Of a stretch of DNA of 60,000 bases, positions 36,244 to 50,400 are shown piece by piece. This DNA comes from Chrysomallon squamiferum. Lineage: Eukaryota; Mollusca; Gastropoda; Neomphalida; Peltospiridae. Every line of letters starts with the position of its first letter. Positions within the stretch are counted from its first letter, which is position 1. A program made the translations under genes and the position numbers. The notes beneath the pieces are model-generated. The model had not been told where the DNA came from. It ran no database searches and saw nothing but the letters and a program-made list of their open reading frames with translations. Location: positions 14,801,288-14,861,287 of the forward strand of contig CM022673.1 in assembly GCA_012295275.1 (NCBI GenBank), read 5' to 3'.

Positions 36244-39200
36244 ATGACATCAAAGATGAAGTCGACAGATCAGTACAAGGTGCTCAGTGGAATCTGTCCT
36301 GATGAGAAGTGTCGAGCTAAACTTCACTTTCCAGCATCTGATAAAAGTGTTGAGTGTACAAGTTGTGGACAACGGCATGAAAAGTCATCACTGCAGAACA
36401 TCGCTGAGGTTACAGACACCAACATTGCTCTTCACAATCTGCTTCGCAATGTTCTTCTTGGCAATGTCAAGCCACAAAAAGGGCCTGAAAATATCAAAGT
36501 TCTTGGCCTGTCCAACTATGTCTGCAAACTGCTGTCCCCCATACTGACACGGTACGGCATGGACAGGCAGACAGGGAAAGCCATGCTACTCACAGAAATG
36601 GGTCAGCCAGAAATTTTTGACTGTGGTGTTTTAGGTGACCGGTCATTTCTTATTGACCCAGAGCATCTTTCAGTGGTGGGGTATGGACAGGATAAATCTG
36701 GGAGCTTCCAGTATCTGGCAGACACACTGAAAATTATAAAAGAGACAAATGGTGACTGTGACGTTCTGGTTCCTATCCATGCTGACGGTGATGGTCACTG
36801 TCTTGTCCATGCTGTGTCGCGAGCTCTCGTTGGACGTGAGTTGTTCTGGCATGCTCTTCGCGTGAACCTGCTCAACCACTTCAGAGAGCAGATGACTCAG
36901 TACAAACAGCTGTTTAAAGACTTCATAGACCAGGACGAGTGGGTCACCATCATGAACGAGTGTGATCCAGATTTCATCCCACCTGACAATGAACCACTTG
37001 GTCTGCGTAACATCCACGTGTTTGGCCTTGCTAATGTCCTCAGACGACCAATCATCCTGCTTGACTCACTCAAGTGGCATGCAGAGTCTGGGAGACTATT
37101 CAGGTTTGTTTTAAAATTTTGAACAAACATCTGATTTTTTAAATTAAAAAAAAAGCTATTACGTTTTATACTAATTATTTCTCACACTTGTCCGTAACTT
37201 ATCAAACATTTTTTTTTATTGAATAATGCCTGAAATTATAAGTAACAGTGTTTTAAAATACATCTTTGTTAAGTTCATTTTAATTTATTTTATTTATTTG
37301 AATATTTTTCCACTGTTTTGTTGGTGTGGTTTTTAAAAAAAATGTAAAAAATATTTAATTTGGATTTTAATTCCAGCTTTCTGCATGTGAAAACATTTAC
37401 TCTATTTTCACAGGTGTGTTCCTGCCTGGCTTGGTTCCTCCAGAGAAATGTACAAAGGGAGGAGTTTTGAATAAACCTCTGTGTATTGCCTGGAGTAGCT
37501 GTGGAAGAAACCATTTTATACCTCTTGTAGGCGTGAAAGGTTTGTGCTGTCTGCAGTGTAGTGCTATTCCAGACTAATCAATGCTGTAATTACATTATTA
37601 TTCCCTGACCAGTACAAGTGTTACATAAAAAAGATACTTTGCTACTGATTTGTAAGAGTCACCAGTGGAAGTGGGTTACTTTAGGCACAAAATAACTGTG
37701 ACTGTAAAAACATGCTGTCATGTGTTTAAACAGATTAACCTTAATAGTTAATCCCTGCCTTTCTGATTTCCGAAATGTAATTTGAAAAATGAATTTTATG
37801 AGCAGAATCTTTTGTAGTTTTACAAAGAAATGATGACTATCATAGGTCTCATTGGTTGTTTTCTGTATTTTTAATTGTTTTCTTTCAGGCCGCCAGGTGC
37901 CAAAGCTACCACGGTATCTGTTACAGAAAACCTGGGGAGTGCCCAGCACTCTCATAGATCAGTATATTGACTTTCAGGATGGAATGTGTGTTGTTGGGGG
38001 TGACAAATCTCTACAGGTAAGAATCTAATAACATTGTGTTTGTAATAGGTAACTTAAAAGTGGTCTGGTGAAATTTTGTACATTGAAAAAGTGACAGTGA
38101 GTGAAAATGTGGAAATTTTATAATAGAGAATATGTAAAGTTTATTAATAATGTAAAACATATATTTTATAAGTTTTCAAAGATTTAAAACTTTTTTTTTT
38201 TTTTTTTGAAATGTGAAAATTACAGTGTTGCAAAAAATAAAATTTTGATGTTAATTTAAAATAAGATAACTTCATTTTTTTAAAAGTGAAAATTTCAGTA
38301 TTGAAAAATGAATAAAACATTTTAATTGATGTAAAATGTTGAAATTTCAGGACCGGTATTTACAGCGTCTTGTTGCTGCAATGGAAGATGTGTTTTTTGA
38401 GACGTACAAAGTACATCCCAGTCTTGTGGCCGACGTGCACCAGTTTGTTTACAAAACTTCAGGTCAGAAGTTCAATTAAAAAAATTATTAATATTTTCAT
38501 TAACCTGAGAGTCAACTTAGAAAAACTATAATAATTTAATGTTTTTTTATTGAAAATAATTTTATGTTCATCTGGGAAATGCAAACTTTGAAATTTCACT
38601 TTGTTTTATTAAAAATGGAATACAAAAGTGGCTTCTTGTTAATAAAGTTTTTGTATGTCTCGTTTATTTATTTTTTTATTTTTATTTTTTTAGGTTTTGT
38701 TGGAGCGAAAATGAAGGTGGTGATTGAGGCTACGCAGACTGCAGTACAAGAACATCGGCTGTACAGATGTCTTCTGTGTGATGCAATCATCGAATATCAG
38801 CTTCCTGCTGAGTGGTTCCAGCACGGAGGTAGTCTGTACAACCTTGCTGTTCAGGTACATGGTGAACTCAAAGTTGACAAGAAGTACTCATTTCCTTTGC
38901 AAGGTGAGCCCAGTTGAATAGAACTGTTTAAATACTGTCTTCGAATTTCACTTTGAAAAAATAAGACTTTTGTACCAGACTAATATATTTATCTCTGTAA
39001 TCTTTATCTATAAAATATTTTATTTATTTGTGTTTGTTGAATGTTTTTGTTGCAGGAGCTGTGTGCACGTACAACAAGGCACGAGATGAACTGGTTCTGG
39101 ATAGAACTCAGAGCAGACTTGTCAAGTGTACTTTCTGTCATGGGTTTGTTATCATTATCACTGTCAGTTTAAACCGTAATTTCATTTAAATATATGAACT

Positions 39201-42200
39201 AAAACAGAATACCAAACAAATATATTAATAATTAACCTAACAACAACAGAAAGACAGAAAAGTGGTATAATAATATATACAAGAAATAATGTGTTAAACT
39301 TTGGTTAAACTTCATAAATATATTTAGCATATTTAATACTAAAAAAGATAATTCAATTCAAATCAATTCATTTTATGTAAAATGTGTGTATGTGTGTTGT
39401 ATGTATAGATATAGATATGTGTGTGTATGTGAATTTCTTTTGTATTTGATAAGACAGACAGAACATATTTTTGGAACTAATGATTGTGTAATTATAATAA
39501 GCTTCAGTTTCCTTTCTTCCATTTTTTTCAGACAGTAGTTTTAAATAGTAAATTTAAAATCATTATTTCATCACTCGTAGTGCAGAGTATAAAATATTTA
39601 CTTTAATTTATTATAAAACTTTCAGAGATCGTGTGAGGCTGGTGAAAGGGGATGGAAATGTGTTGTATCAGAACGGAGACCGCACCCGAACTCCATCAAA
39701 CACCACACGATGTACATGCGGCTCCAAACATTACTGGGACGGAAAGGAATATGATAATTTACCTGAAAAGTATGTTGTTTATTCGTACTTACCACGTCAA
39801 ACAATTATTTAAATGATTTTTTTCATTATTTCATTAACATTTCTTTGGTGTTCGATTTGAGTAAGCAAAGGAAGCAGTTTATTAAAGTGTTTTCACACTC
39901 TTTTCTATGACACACTGAAAAGTCATTAAAAATAAATCTTGTCAGAGTAGTTTGCAGTTTGATTTTGCCAGGGATGTAAAGGTTTGGTGTTTTCAGACTG
40001 CCAGTTACGTTGGAGTGGAATGACAGGACAATCAAGGAGGAGGTGGCATGGTTCCAGTATGAGTCTGACCCAGCACTGAACAGCAATGTCTACGAAGTTG
40101 CCCAGAATCTCGTTCAGAAACACTTCCCAGGTAGAACTTTCTGTAAAACTTAAAATTATCATTTTTTAATATTTTATTCTTCTTTTTTTTTAAATTTTAT
40201 TTATTTCCTTTTTCTTTGTTTTTAAGTTTGGTTGATATTGTTCAGACATTTTATTTCCCAGTTTAATCTGATTTGACCAATAGATAAATTTAGACAAAAG
40301 AGTTTGTTTGTTTTGTAGGTGAGTTTGGCAGTGAGAGATTGGTACAGAAAGTTGTAAATAAAATTCTACGTCAGACAGCAGCCCCAGAGCAAGACAATGC
40401 TGCATGTGAGACATCAGCCTCAAAAACGTCAACATGGTCCCCAGAATCCTCATCAAAAATCATCATTACAGGACAACAGGTATCTCACTTTATCTGTCAT
40501 AATAGCGAATATAATTTTTTAATATAATAAGGGATGTTGTAAGCAGTATAATAACTTAGAAATCTGATTTGTCAGTGATGAGAATATAAGGAAGTTCAAT
40601 TATTTTGACAAATACCTAAATGGTTTTTTCTGTGTCAACAAATAAATTAACATTTTTTTTGTTTTGATTTTTTTTTAATCCTCATTCAAGGAGTGAAAGT
40701 AGATTAATGATTAATAGTAAACATTTAAAATACAGAGTTTAAATTGTTCTGTTTTTAGCACAAAAGCATTCACAAGGAGGAGTTGAACATGAGCGAGACA
40801 GAACGAATGGTGAGACAGAAAATTGAAGCGAACGCCCCCCTTCGTCAGAAGAAGAAATCTGGAGATGCCTCCCGACCAGAGACCGCCTCTGGTTCCACCC
40901 GCCCCCTGACTGAGGTACCTCACAGAGTTGTTACCCTTGTTTTTTTCCTTTCTTTAGATTTAGTCTTTCATTTTAGAAAACCAGCATTTTTGTTAGACAC
41001 TTTCTTGTAATAAATGATTGAAGGTTAATTATCAGATTAGAAAAGTAAATATATATGTGAGATGCAGAAAAAAATAACTGCAAGTGACTAAAAAAAAATT
41101 GAATGTGGGGGAGAAGAACTGACTACATTTTTGATGATATTTTGTTTCATTTCTCTTCTAACTGAATTCTGTTCTGTGTTCTAAGATGTCAAGAATCAGT
41201 GTAGAAAAAAGACCTGCTACAAGTACATCGCAGCAACGCCCAGAGGCTGCTGCTGCCAGTGCCAGTGCTACAACACAGCCCTCCAGCTCTACTGAGTCCA
41301 CAACAGCAGCAACATCAGAAGAAAAGAAAATACGAGTAGCAACATCAGAGGGTAAACAGGTAAAATGTGTGTTTTTAATATCAGAAACTTTGCACATTTT
41401 ATAATCAGTGAGACATTTTACACTGCTAGAAAGATAAACAGTTACTGTCTTACACATAAACACAAAAGGGGGTTCTAAGTAAGATATGTAATCTGTTTTT
41501 CAAACATTTTATTAAAGATGGTTTGATGTTGGTTCCCAGATACCTACTAGACACAGTGTAAGTGTTTATAATGTTGTTTGGTTTCAGGTGATGTTGACTC
41601 TGAAAGACGATGTGACGTTTTCTGAGTTGCAGGATCTCATACAGGGACTGGTCAACATTGCTCCTGACCAGCAGAAACTGAGGATTGGGTTCCCGCCCCA
41701 GGAACTGAAAGCAAGTGACTTTGAGAACAACAAGAAAGTTGATCTCAAACACGGAGACAAGATCACAGTTGAAATACTAACAAAGACAAGCACACAACCT
41801 GACGTCAGTCAGCCATCCATGTCTGGAGGTCAGTTGAGATGTCTGTCAGGTGTGTTCGGAGTGTCTGAGTGTCTGAAGTTTACAAATCACAATATTTTGA
41901 TGTTAGCATGTTAGCATGTAAGTGAGCTGATACAAATTAGTGCAGTTGAACAAAATGTTTAACAAGATGTTTACTTGTTGTGTTTAGATGGGAAGACTGA
42001 GAAACTCAACTGGAGTATGTTTGACGACAACATCGCAGCACCTTCCGACAACTTACTGCAGAATATGTGTCGAACAGAACATGGTTGGAAATTTTACATT
42101 TTTTATTTCTCTCTCCTGATGTTGACATGTTTCTGATTTAGACAGTACTTGAATAAATGTGAATATGTTTGATAAATTATGTGTTAGTTTATGTTTAGAA

Positions 42201-43498
42201 CATGTGACTTCATAAAATTAGTGATAATTTAGTTTTTGTATAGGTGCTGACAACATTGACATGTCCATCTCGTCACTGACCATGTTAGCGACGTTGTCAG
42301 GTCGAGATTTGTGGACCTATGCGCAGTGCAATCCTCACCTCTTCTCAGTGGGAGGTCTTTTCTATAAACAGGTGGAGCGTGACCTTGGTCTGGCCAGCGG
42401 AAAACATTGTACCATACCTGCCTTACCTGGAAAGGTGAGTTTTTGAACATAGGTAAAATATTTGCTTTAATCTTTTGTTAACATTCAGCCTGATTAATGT
42501 AACACAGTACACAAATTAATGTAAGATTTTCTATGAATAAATCTAAGATTTTTATACATAAATAAATTACACTCTACAATGTTACTGTCGTTACTGTCGT
42601 TCCAGAAAGATTTTTCTGGTTACTGATGTTATCATGTTTGTGGTGTTTTGTGAAATGTAGCCTGAATTAAAAGCTCACTCACTGCTGCATGTTTACATTC
42701 AGTCACTGTGTATGTAGATATGTCAATATTCAGACAGTCACTGTACATGTAGAGATGTCAGTATTCAGACACTGTCACTCTGTATGTAGAGATGTCAGAT
42801 ACTATCACGTTCTGCACATATTAGTATTCAGACACACTGTCACTGTGTATGTACTTTACATTCAGACAGTGTCACTGTTTCAGGTTTTCAGGTACAATGC
42901 GACAGATGACAGACTAGAACTGTGTCTGGAACCGTATGGACATTTCCCTGTTGAGCCTGACATTGAGAAGAAAATCAAAACCAAAGCTCCTGTTGTCAGC
43001 GAGGCAAGTCATGATGTCAAGTTTGGCTCTAGTGGTGCAATCTGTCGTGAAGACAGAGGCACAGTGGCCTTCTCTGGACATGGACATTCACTGAAGGCTG
43101 CAGACATTCGAATGCCTTCTGACTTAGTGGACACTTCACACCATGGTGCAAAGAGGATGCAGAATCTGTGTGACCCCATGACCCACCAGGAATCTATCAC
43201 TGAAGTGAACGATGAGACCGAGGCTGCTGCAGCTGACCCCAGACAAGGTCAAGGAGATGACGGTGACACAGGAGAGGCAACTGAGTATCAGAAACTGGGG
43301 CCTGGTTTCAGTATAATAAGTCCTGCTGTTAACAGAACCAACATGCAGGTTGATGTTTTCCGTCAGCTCGTTGATGCTATTGAAAAGTCAGTATCAGACT
43401 GTGATGACTTCACCGACTCTAACCACGACGACAACGATGCTGTCACTGTCAAAGTTCCACTACCAGGAGGTGGATCAGGAAATAGGAAAAAATATTGA
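36244..43498 (+). CDS. VCPIP1: VCPIP1 (VCIP135) OTU-family deubiquitinase
   Basis: Fifteen exons: 36211/36244..37103, 37414..37539, 37889..38016, 38351..38462, 38694..38903, 39056..39143, 39626..39769, 39997..40130, 40319..40479, 40759..40914, 41186..41359, 41588..41828, 41988..42083, 42244..42434, 42884..43498. About 1144 aa (human about 1220). An N-terminal zinc motif (CPDEKC...CTSCGQRH) precedes the OTU domain, with catalytic Cys in DGDGHCLVHAVSRALVG (codon 36799-36801) and His in GRNHFIPLVG. Then come cysteine-rich motifs (CLLCDA, CTFCHG, CTCGSKHYWDGKEYD), a Ser/Ala/Thr-rich linker, a ubiquitin-like/UBX-like fold (41588-41828) and an acidic tail. VCPIP1 works with p97/VCP in Golgi and ER reassembly after mitosis and in removing ubiquitin. 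Exon 36211 has a good acceptor, so a further 5' exon is likely. The 37103/37414 junction is one base out of frame. Confidence 0.94.
42690..42880. repeat. Degenerate tandem repeat in VCPIP1 last intron
   Basis: About five imperfect copies of a 38-bp unit (attcagacagtgtcactgtg-like plus tatgtagagatgtca) run directly up to the acceptor of exon 42884. The acceptor sequence cactgtttcag is itself similar to the repeat word cactgt. Confidence 0.7.
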
Positions 43499-43620
43499 GG
43501 TTAATTAAATGAATTATTATCCATTTTTTTTTTTTAATTTGTTAATTTGGAAATAGGAAAAAATATTGAGGTTAATTAAATGAATTATTATCCATTTTTT
43601 TTTTTCAATTTGTTACTGAC
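43478..43620. repeat. 71-bp tandem duplication across the VCPIP1 stop codon
   Basis: The block starting ggaaataggaaaaaatattg at 43478 is repeated from 43549, almost identically. The first copy contains the stop TGA (43496-43498) of the long last exon; the second is entirely downstream. Confidence 0.85.
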
Positions 43621-43824
43621 CATCCTATTTAATTTATCTTTCAAATTAGCATTTTCAATTCTTTCAATATATTTTAGTCATAAACGTTTAAATATTTTTT
43701 CTTACCAGCTGTTATCAATTTGTTTATACTATTTTTTTTATTACTGACAAAACAATGATTTTATTTCATTCTTGTTTACATTGAAGTATTTTTATATAAC
43801 TGAAAATATTAAATATTTTTACAG

Positions 43825-43869
43825 AACCGAGAAGAAACCAAAAAGGATGAACAGATGGACACCAGCTAG
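43825..43869 (+). CDS. VCPIP1: Possible alternative terminal exon of VCPIP1
   Basis: After acceptor tttttacag, this exon would encode NREETKKDEQMDTS and stop at TAG 43867-43869. The ending resembles the vertebrate VCPIP1 C-terminus, which is acidic and ends in a PMDHS-like motif. A polyA signal AATAAA follows at 43961-43966. It needs a phase-0 donor in the preceding exon; candidates such as AAA|GTTCCA (about 43452) are weak. If unused, this is just VCPIP1 3' UTR. Confidence 0.4.
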   Translation, partial: NREETKKDEQMDTS

Positions 43870-45810
43870 GACACTGTCTGTTCTTTTGACTGTACAGTGG
43901 TGTTGTCTGCGATGCATCTGTTGTCACCAGCTAGCTGCACTTGACTGTGATACTCGTCATAATAAACCTGTTTTCAAACAGCTTCGTATTTCCCATATTT
44001 TAATAAATTATTTAAATACTCGGCTGTTTTGTCTCTCAATAACCAATTTCAAATTTATGTGATTGATTACAGAAATATAATTAACAAAATCTGTGTAATT
44101 TATATCATCTGATCAGTTGGAAAGAGACAAAAGACATTCAAAATGTTTGATGTTACTGATTATGTTTGAGAAATATATCATAGTGTATCCAAAATCTTGG
44201 AATAATGGGGGTTTTGGGGGTTTTACTCCCCAAATTTTACAAATAAAGACTTCTATCTTTAATCCAAGTTAAAAGAATAGCAAAACACTTCAATTTTAGG
44301 GCTGTTTTAGACTTTTTTAGTTATTGTTAACAGTATAGATAAATTATATTTAAAAAATAAGAAAACTAAAAAGAAATGCTGAAATACTTTATTACAGAAA
44401 CAGTAACAAAATGAATTTGTTCATTCTGCTCTAAAGTGTAGAAACACTCAAATATAAATTTTTGATCAGGTGCAAATGTACAAACTGAAACTAAATTAAA
44501 AAATTTTGATCTTTTAAACAGGATATTTATTTTCATTGTTATTGATTTTTATTTTATTTTATTTTTTTTTTTTTTTTTTTGATTTCACTTATTATTAAAC
44601 AAATGTTTCCTGTCATTTTAACAATTTTGATCATAACAGTTTCAGATGTACAAATGCACAGATTGAAAGAATATTAATTTTCTTGCAGTCAAAAACAAAG
44701 AACTATAAAATGAACCCTGCTTGGTTAGTAACTTTGAATTGAAATTTTTTCTAAACCAAACTAACTTGGAATTCTGAAATTATACAGTTTACTGAAATAT
44801 TCTATGGCAATATGGATATGTAACATATATCAATGTGGACATAGCACCAAACATTTAAATATTTTGACAGTATTTACAGTGTCTTTTTTAAAGTGAGCAG
44901 CTGCTCTCAAATCTGCAAGCATAAAAAGCTGTCAAACAAGAAGATACTCACTTAGAAAATCCAGATGAATTTTCTATTATTTTAATTATTATTGGGAGTT
45001 TTTTCAAAACAGTTTAAAACATAATTATACTGACCTATCTGCATTAAAATGTTTTGGCTAACAAATCTGGTTTATACAACATGCCAGTGTTACTATTACT
45101 ACTACTTTCCATGTAAAACAATTCAGTCATTCTACAAATCTACATTGTTTAAGTAACAACTAGTACAGGTATAAAAATATAATTTTAAACTTTGATTTTA
45201 CAGTATTTGATTAACTAGCGGTGGATAGTTGTGTGTTTTTCATCAAAGCTAAAACAAACTTGAATCACTTTGTCAAACAAATATAAATGAGAAGACATCT
45301 ACAGTAAACTGGTGAAATATTTTAAAAAACATCTTTGGTTAAAATGAAAAACACAGAACTACTGGGCTACTGGGCTAACTGATAACTAATAACAACAGTA
45401 TTATTCTAGAGGCTAGGCCACACAAAGTGAACTACAGGAAGGTAAATGTTAATACTAAATGATAATGCACCAATGACTAGATAATATAAAAAACAAAATG
45501 CAAGGCAAATTGAATGGACAATAAAATGAAGCAATCAAACAATCTGAACAATGGTAAAAAGTAGAATACTAGGCACATAAAGAAGCTAACTGTGCAGTCC
45601 AGAGCTCTTCCTGAGATATTTAATATAATTGTTCTTTTTCACGTTCGATGTTTGCAAACTTGTCTCTGTCTGTAACTACACTTGTGACACACTCTCTTAC
45701 ACACATAAAAAAACAACCAGTCATCAGTGGAGTTACTGTGGTCAGTGTTTATAGAGCTCACTGTGACATCACTGCTGCAACCGAGAAAATATTCCTAGTG
45801 GAAAGTTTTC
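43870..45810. other. Shared 3' region of VCPIP1 and calumenin
   Basis: The genes converge here. VCPIP1 probably ends after AATAAA 43961-43966. The calumenin 3' UTR may run about 1.4 kb to a minus-strand AATAAA at 44388-44393. No coding signal. Confidence 0.5.
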
Positions 45811-47399
45811 TCAAAACTCGTCATGTTTTGTGAGAGCCTCGCCAAAGTCAGTGGCCTGACTCCCAACAAACAGGTCATACTTATCTAGAATTTCCTCCTT
45901 GGTTAACTTGCCATCCTGAAACACAAAATAAACACAAATATTTAAACACAAATATTTCAACACAAAATAAACAACTATTTCAGCACAAAATAAAAAAAAC
46001 TTTCAACACAGAATAAACTCAACTACTTCAACAAAAAACATAACACATTAACAATAAGAAACAACAAAAAATAGTTCTTGACAAACACAAAAAATCATCA
46101 TCTTCTTCTTCACTTAATTTTAATAACAGATTTTAAAAATATTTCTCACTACCTTCTAGAAATGTGTATGAGGATAATTTCACCTGTGTAATGTTTTGAA
46201 GCTGAGAGGTGTATATAATGAAGTCATATAATTACATTAATGAGAAAAATGGTGGGTTAGGTACAAGGGTAAGATGAAAATGTAAAACAAAAGTAGCATT
46301 TTTTTCAGCAACAGGCCACGTCATTTATTTTGAGACTTGAACTTTACCTTGTTACATTAATTATAAATTTATTCTGTAAAAGATTTTATTTTGACAGTGT
46401 TCTAAAATCTCTGTGACATGTAATTTGTTTACAGCTGAGTCTATCCAGTTTTTGTTTTCTTCCCTTTGCCCAACAAGCTTTGAGCTTGGAATAAGAGCAA
46501 ACTGGGATCTGTGTAACTGTTATAACTGTTTCTGTTGTTCATTGTTTAGATTCATCAATTTATCAGGCAAGTATAAACAAATAAACCTTTAACCACAAAA
46601 TAAACTTAAGACCAAATTTGGGTAGAGATCCATGCAGTGTTTTTCTTCTTTTTTTAAAATTAAAAATGTCACATAACGAAATAAAAGAAAACATCAGCTC
46701 TGCATGGTGGAACCCCACCTAAACATTGTGATCAGGTGGGGTAAACAAAGTCAAGGTCAGTGGCAGACTACCAACCTTGTCAATGTCGGACTCAAACATG
46801 AGATGTTTGGCTTCAGCACTTGAGTGGTCATAGTCAGTTGGAATGATCCATTCTTGGACCTCACTCTTATCCATTTTGCCATCTTTGTTTTTATCTCGGT
46901 AATCTTTAAACTGATCACGCTCAGATTTCACCCAATCTGGCTCCTCCTCCCCTTCCTTCTTGTCTCGCCACATGTCACCTACAAAGGTCAAAGGTTAGAG
47001 GTGAAAGAAGCGGGTAAGCGGTTAATGTGTACGCACCTTGTCTACATCAGATGCTCTTATCAAGTGAGCTGCCTCAGCTGAACTGTGGTCATAGTCTTCA
47101 GGAATTATCCAGTCTTTTATCTCCTCCGCATCCAACTTGCCATTCTTGTCTTTGTCACGGTATGTTTTAAACTGCTCTCTTTCTGAGGCTACCCAGTCAG
47201 GCTCTCCACCCTGGTGATCATCATCATCTTCATCATCATCATCTTCTTCATCATCCCAAATGTCAGCTGTACAAGAAAACATGACAAGAGCACATCCAGT
47301 CTGAACAAACAGCTGTGTCTACACTACAAGAGCAGTTGCAACTGGCTAGAGTATCTCAACTCTCAGTTTTAAACAAATAAACATCAAGCCTGCTTAAAC

Positions 47400-47430
<31 letters not shown>

Positions 47431-50400
47431 CTCACATCATTTTTACATTTGGTATATAACATTCCATTATCTTTTTAAGCTAAAAAAAACCAGATAATTA
47501 TTTAAATAATCATTTTGGATCTGGCTGATGTTTATTTAAGATTAACAAAGATTAACTGAAGGGTACTGACCTATGTATTCTTCAAGACTGATGAAACCAT
47601 CTTTATCTTTGTCAATGTCTTCCAGTGTCTCCTGCAACAAACAAAACAATTTGCTTTTTCACATTCTAAACTACAAAACTGATCTACAAAAACTTTCTTT
47701 TGAATGAGATGGTACAGAGAATGCTGTGAGATGTTTTACCAGTAATTACATTTGCTTGGTACAAATACAGTAAAAGGTCTTTTACATGGAGAAAAATGCT
47801 TGTAAAACACTCTGAACTGTAAAATTCCAGCACAATGTCTCTGAAGTGCAATAAATAACACAAATCAGAAAATTGTTACATACACCAGTGAGCAGTACGT
47901 TAACAAGTGTGTTTTAAAACAAATAACACAAATCAGACAACTGTTACATACATCAGTGAGCAGTATGTTAACAAGTGTGTTTTTAAAAAGTAACACAAAT
48001 CAAAAAACATTACATACACCAGTGAGCAGTATGTTAACAAGTGTGTGTTAAAACACTGTGTAACTTGTACTCACCTGCACAACAATGTCACGCATGTGTT
48101 CTGCATCTTCTGGATGGAGGAAATCAACAAATTCATCATGAGTTAGTTTATCATCGCCGTCTTTGTCAGCCTTCTGCCAGCGTCTCTTGTCTCGGTTTAT
48201 CATGTCCAGATAGTCGTGAGTCGGAGAATGTTCATCCTCTGGTTCTGAGATATTACAAAAAAATAAAAACACTGTAATAATCTAACAATACAAAACTGGA
48301 TAATTTTGTGTTGGGAAATGTCTAAATGTTTACTGGACTTCTGTATAAATGTGACAAACCACTGCTACTAACTGTTAGTATGTTTGAAGGAACATTGACA
48401 AAAATCATCTATTGATAAGTATGTATAAAAAATATCTTAAACGAAAAAAGCAATAATGTTTTTCTTTTTTTTTAAGTTTGTATCTAAATATAATCTGTTA
48501 TCCTAAATCTGAAAAGCTCCAAAATTCAAAATGTTTCCAAGCAACAGAAATACTTATATCTTACAGTTTGGGACAGTTTTGTACATTTTATTTTATTTTA
48601 TGCATAATATTATTAAAAATATTAAATAAAAAGATCCTGCAGGCTATCTGTACAAGCCTTACAAAAATGTAAATTTATCTAATTCATTATTAGACACAGA
48701 TCCTATTCCTTATAATTCAAAATGAGAAAAAGTTTAAAAATCTGGGCCACTTCCAATCTCAGTCATTTTGGACAAAGGATTCTGAAGGTGTATAACCTAA
48801 TTGATTTTTATATATATTTGTTAGAGAGATTAACACCAATTCTGCATCTTACCATCAGGGTATCCATAAGTTCGTTTCTTGTAAGCAACCCAGCTAAGTT
48901 TCCCGTCAGCGTCTGGCTCATGGTCCTTCCAGCTGCGGTCTGTGTCAACGAGGACGTAACGTTTCTGTACATACTTGATCCATTCCTTCAGCTCTTCCTC
49001 AGTGACCATCCCATCTTTGTCTTTATCTATCTTATCTACAATGATCCTGTAACACAAGAAAAACAAACACTGAGCTCACAACCAGAAAATTACAAATTGA
49101 ACACAATAATATCAGTCCAGTGTAAAATCTGAATCAAATAATCTTGTTCTAATTTCATTTATGATAATTACTTGTGAACACTCAAAAAACTAACAACAGC
49201 AATAAGTAAATTATATTAGTGAAAAATCATAGTAGATTTAACTAACACTGCAAGCATTTAACAGAATAAACTACAGGTGATAAAAAAAAGATTTAATTTC
49301 ATACCCAAGTCTATTACGGCTTTCCTCAGGAGACAGCTGATCAAATGTTTTGGCATCTTCCTGACCAAGGAAAGCTTCATGGTCATAGTCAGTGTTGTGT
49401 TCCCCATCCTTCTCATGATCCTCTGTACTCAGTATCTGAAACAATGTAAACATTTTAAATAAGATCACTTATTTCATATATGCAATAGGTAAACATTTAA
49501 CATAGCCACTGATACAGTATACTTACAAACAAGTAAACATTTAACATAAACAGTGACACAGTATAACTATAGCCAAATAAACATCTAAAATACCATCACT
49601 GATACAGAATACCTATAACCAAGCAAACATCTATCATAACTTTTCTGAGGCAATATACACTGACGTGACCTATGTATGGTATTTCCTATCTCTTACTGGT
49701 GTGTAGCTTGTGAGAGATTTGGTTGCAACACATGAACTAGTCAAAGTCTCAGTTTTCTGCTAACAAAATGCTTTGAAATGTACTGTTCCATGCATGTTTA
49801 TTGTTTATAAATAAAACTGACATGAATGTGGAAACCTGTTCATTAAAAAAATAAATAAACATTTTAAAGAAAATATAATCCAGTAATATAGAAAGATTTT
49901 TGCTCATAGTAGAGTTGTGATCATGAACAAACTATAAATCACAGAGGAACATTTGGACTAAAATAACAATAAATATAAATAAATGTTTTTTTCTTTTGTA
50001 ATACACATACTCACACACACACACATGTATGTATGCATTTATATGTATGTGTATTTGTGTATGTGTGTGCGTATATGTAAGAAAATGTCATGTGAACTAC
50101 AGGTTACTTGATACTCATGAGTTTCTGTCTGTGGATATATAAACATATCAAGGTTTAAATTTTTCCCACTGCTTTTCTCTAGAGCACTTTTTATTACAGT
50201 GATCAACATCTGAGTGACTACCTTTTTCAGTGTTAAGTTTTGGATCAATATATCTTAAAGCTAAAAAGTGGCAAATTAAAAGTAAGGTACAAATAAAATA
50301 AAAAAGCAAAATGCAAAGTATTAAATACAAAATAACAAAGTTGACAATAATGTAGAATTAATTGATTGTAAAAGTCTTGACAATCGAGGATGGTGTTCCT

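Noticed and set aside
36670-37017. 115-codon minus-strand frame
   Set aside because: Antisense shadow of the VCPIP1 OTU exon, which has strong homology in the + frame.
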